Shown here: in pieces, positions 32,411 to 33,721 of the stretch
Numbering within the stretch: position 1 is the first letter of the stretch
How the letters are laid out: every line of letters begins with the position of its first letter
From: Gemmatimonadota bacterium
GTDB taxonomy: Bacteria; Gemmatimonadota; Gemmatimonadetes; Longimicrobiales; Gaopeijiaceae
Assembly (NCBI GenBank): GCA_007121455.1
Contig: SKKN01000021.1
Location: forward strand, 1-33,721
Direction of reading: 5' to 3'
Length of the DNA: 33,721 nucleotides
Position numbers and translations under genes: made by a program
The notes under the pieces: generated by a model
What the model was told of the DNA's origin: nothing
What the model saw: the letters and a program-made list of their open reading frames with translations, nothing else
The model's database searches: none

Positions 32411-33721
32411 CGGGCCTCGATCTGGATGAACGGGACGATGATCTCCTCCAGGGAAGCGCCTCCGTGGGCCACCACGGTGTCCCCCGGGGGGACGAACGCA
32501 GTCCGTCCGGGAGCGAGAAGGGGAAAGTATTCCTCCGGCAGGCCCGTCGGGGACCAGGCGACGGACCCGGGAAAGTCCTTCTCCACCCGGCTCCGGAGGG
32601 CCGGATCCGGGAAGACCCGCGCCCGTTGGCCCCGGACATCGGCCACGGCGCCCTCTGAGGGGCGACCACATCCGCGGGCCTCCACGTTCCCGTGGTCCGA
32701 GGTGAGGAAGACCGTGAAATCCTTCCGGAGGAGAAGGGTGAGGAGGCCGGCCAGGAACCCTTCATGGACCCACTGGCGCACCTGGTTGTGCATTCCGGCG
32801 GTCCCGAGCGTCATTCCGTGCATGATCCGGTCGACCTGATCGACCACGAGACCCACGACCCGGACCCTGGCCCGATCGACGAGATCCTCCACTCGCTCAA
32901 GGTCCTCGGATGTACGAATCGCCCGCTCGTAGCCGACTTGCTCCCCGGCAACCCCCTCGCTCTCCCAGAACCGCTTCCACAGGGCCTCCTCACGAGAAGT
33001 GCTGCGGATGCTCTGCGGGAAATAGTAGGGCGGGTTCCCCGCGAAGCAGGCCTGCCGAGATACCGGGGTCAATGTGGGAAGCCACGCGAAGACGGCGTCC
33101 TCGTGGATGTCGGCGCCAAGACCGTGCTCATCGAGCGCATCTCGCACGACGATCCACTGGTCCAGGGAGAGACCGTCCAGCACGACGAGGGCGACCCTCC
33201 GCTCACCCTCGGCTGCCCTTCGGGCCATGTGGCGAGGGACATGATGAACCATGACCGGGGGGATGGGCGGCTGGTTGTGAAGGGTCGCGAAGCGCGCGGC
33301 CAACCAACGGTGGAAGGCCTCATCGATCTCGATCTGCAACTTCTTCACACGAGCAAGGTCCTCGTCGTCGAGGTTCGCTCCTCCCTGGCCGTGTTGGAGA
33401 GCCCCGAGCCGTGCCCACCGGAAGGCGAAGGCCGACCAGGCAGCGTGGCCAGCGTTGTCTTCCGGCACGCTCGAAACCACGGTGTCAAGGAGACCATCCC
33501 AGCGCATTCGGGCATCTCGCTCCGGTTCGAGGAGAAGTCCCACGGCAGCCCAGCTCTCCTCTAACCTCGCGCCGTTGGGATGGGAGACGGGTGTCAGGAT
33601 CCCTTCATGGAAAAGGTTGTCCACGTAGACGCGGACATCGTGGTGATCGAAGGGGAGTTCCTCGGGCCCCCGCAGCTCGAGGCCGTACGTCGGCTCCGGT
33701 TCGTGGCCGGCCCCACCCTCG
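32407..33721 (-). CDS. pglZ: BREX system phosphatase PglZ, 5' end beyond the window
   Basis: Part of PglZ, the alkaline-phosphatase-superfamily protein of BREX phage defence. The core motifs are intact: metal-binding VALVVLDGLSLDQW, VVDQVDRIMHG, TSDHGN and the C-terminal HGGASLEEIIVPF typical of BREX PglZ. At least 437 residues are visible. A GTG at 33624 could be read as a start, but the frame stays open to the window edge with coding-like sequence (YGLELRGPEELPFDHHDV), so the gene continues to the right. Gene order and the motif set best fit a type 3 locus (inference). BrxC, methylase and helicase genes would lie outside the window. Confidence 0.88.
   Translation of the reverse strand, partial: EGGAGHEPEPTYGLELRGPEELPFDHHDVRVYVDNLFHEGILTPVSHPNGARLEESWAAVGLLLEPERDARMRWDGLLDTVVSSVPEDNAGHAAWSAFAFRWARLGALQHGQGGANLDDEDLARVKKLQIEIDEAFHRWLAARFATLHNQPPIPPVMVHHVPRHMARRAAEGERRVALVVLDGLSLDQWIVVRDALDEHGLGADIHEDAVFAWLPTLTPVSRQACFAGNPPYYFPQSIRSTSREEALWKRFWESEGVAGEQVGYERAIRTSEDLERVEDLVDRARVRVVGLVVDQVDRIMHGMTLGTAGMHNQVRQWVHEGFLAGLLTLLLRKDFTVFLTSDHGNVEARGCGRPSEGAVADVRGQRARVFPDPALRSRVEKDFPGSVAWSPTGLPEEYFPLLAPGRTAFVPPGDTVVAHGGASLEEIIVPFIQIEAR

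Overview
The window is GC-rich DNA from a diderm, environmental-type bacterium. It carries a SusD-like lipoprotein, an MCE/Mla lipid-transport operon, many small lipoproteins, PafA-like phosphatase and M28 peptidase exoenzymes, and a YdjY-domain protein. This mix is consistent with Gemmatimonadota or a close relative, but that placement is inference from gene content, not a phylogenetic result.

Layout: (1) 1-1450, a SusD-like gene with a broken 5' end and a strong terminator. (2) 1478-6695, a small lipoprotein divergent from an unusually long class A penicillin-binding protein, which overlaps an AI-2E-family permease gene by ATGA. (3) 6714-10712, a minus-strand exoenzyme cluster: PafA-like phosphatase, M28 peptidase, uncharacterised lipoprotein. 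(4) 10957-14323, small envelope lipoproteins, a DUF4174 protein and a beta-barrel protein ending at a terminator. (5) 14395-15096, an orphan NarL-type response regulator. (6) 15355-18955, a compact operon mlaE(STAS)-mlaF-mlaD-pqiC with overlapping or nearly touching genes. (7) 19434-21220, an alpha/beta hydrolase-fold protein without its nucleophile, divergent from a Tat-exported YdjY-domain protein. (8) 21332-31413, an accessory and partly decayed stretch: an SDR gene interrupted by one amber codon, then TetR, S9-peptidase, BON-like, HEPN-like and ISL3 transposase remnants, among intact genes for an NTF2-like protein, a membrane protein/TPR pair, a MscS channel, an Abhydrolase_9 membrane hydrolase and a receiver-less CheB. 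(9) 31655-33721, the end of a BREX locus (PglZ plus an overlapping companion gene) that continues past the right edge.

The most interesting structure is at the accessory boundary. Two copies of the 3' half of a tRNA-Ile gene (antisense strand, same orientation) lie at 22134-22166 and 31369-31413. They enclose about 9.2 kb in which most of the broken genes are found, and the second copy lies immediately before the BREX genes. This looks like the scar of one or more tRNA-targeting integration events next to a phage-defence locus. No integrase is visible.

No rRNA, complete tRNA, CRISPR array or complete insertion sequence was found.
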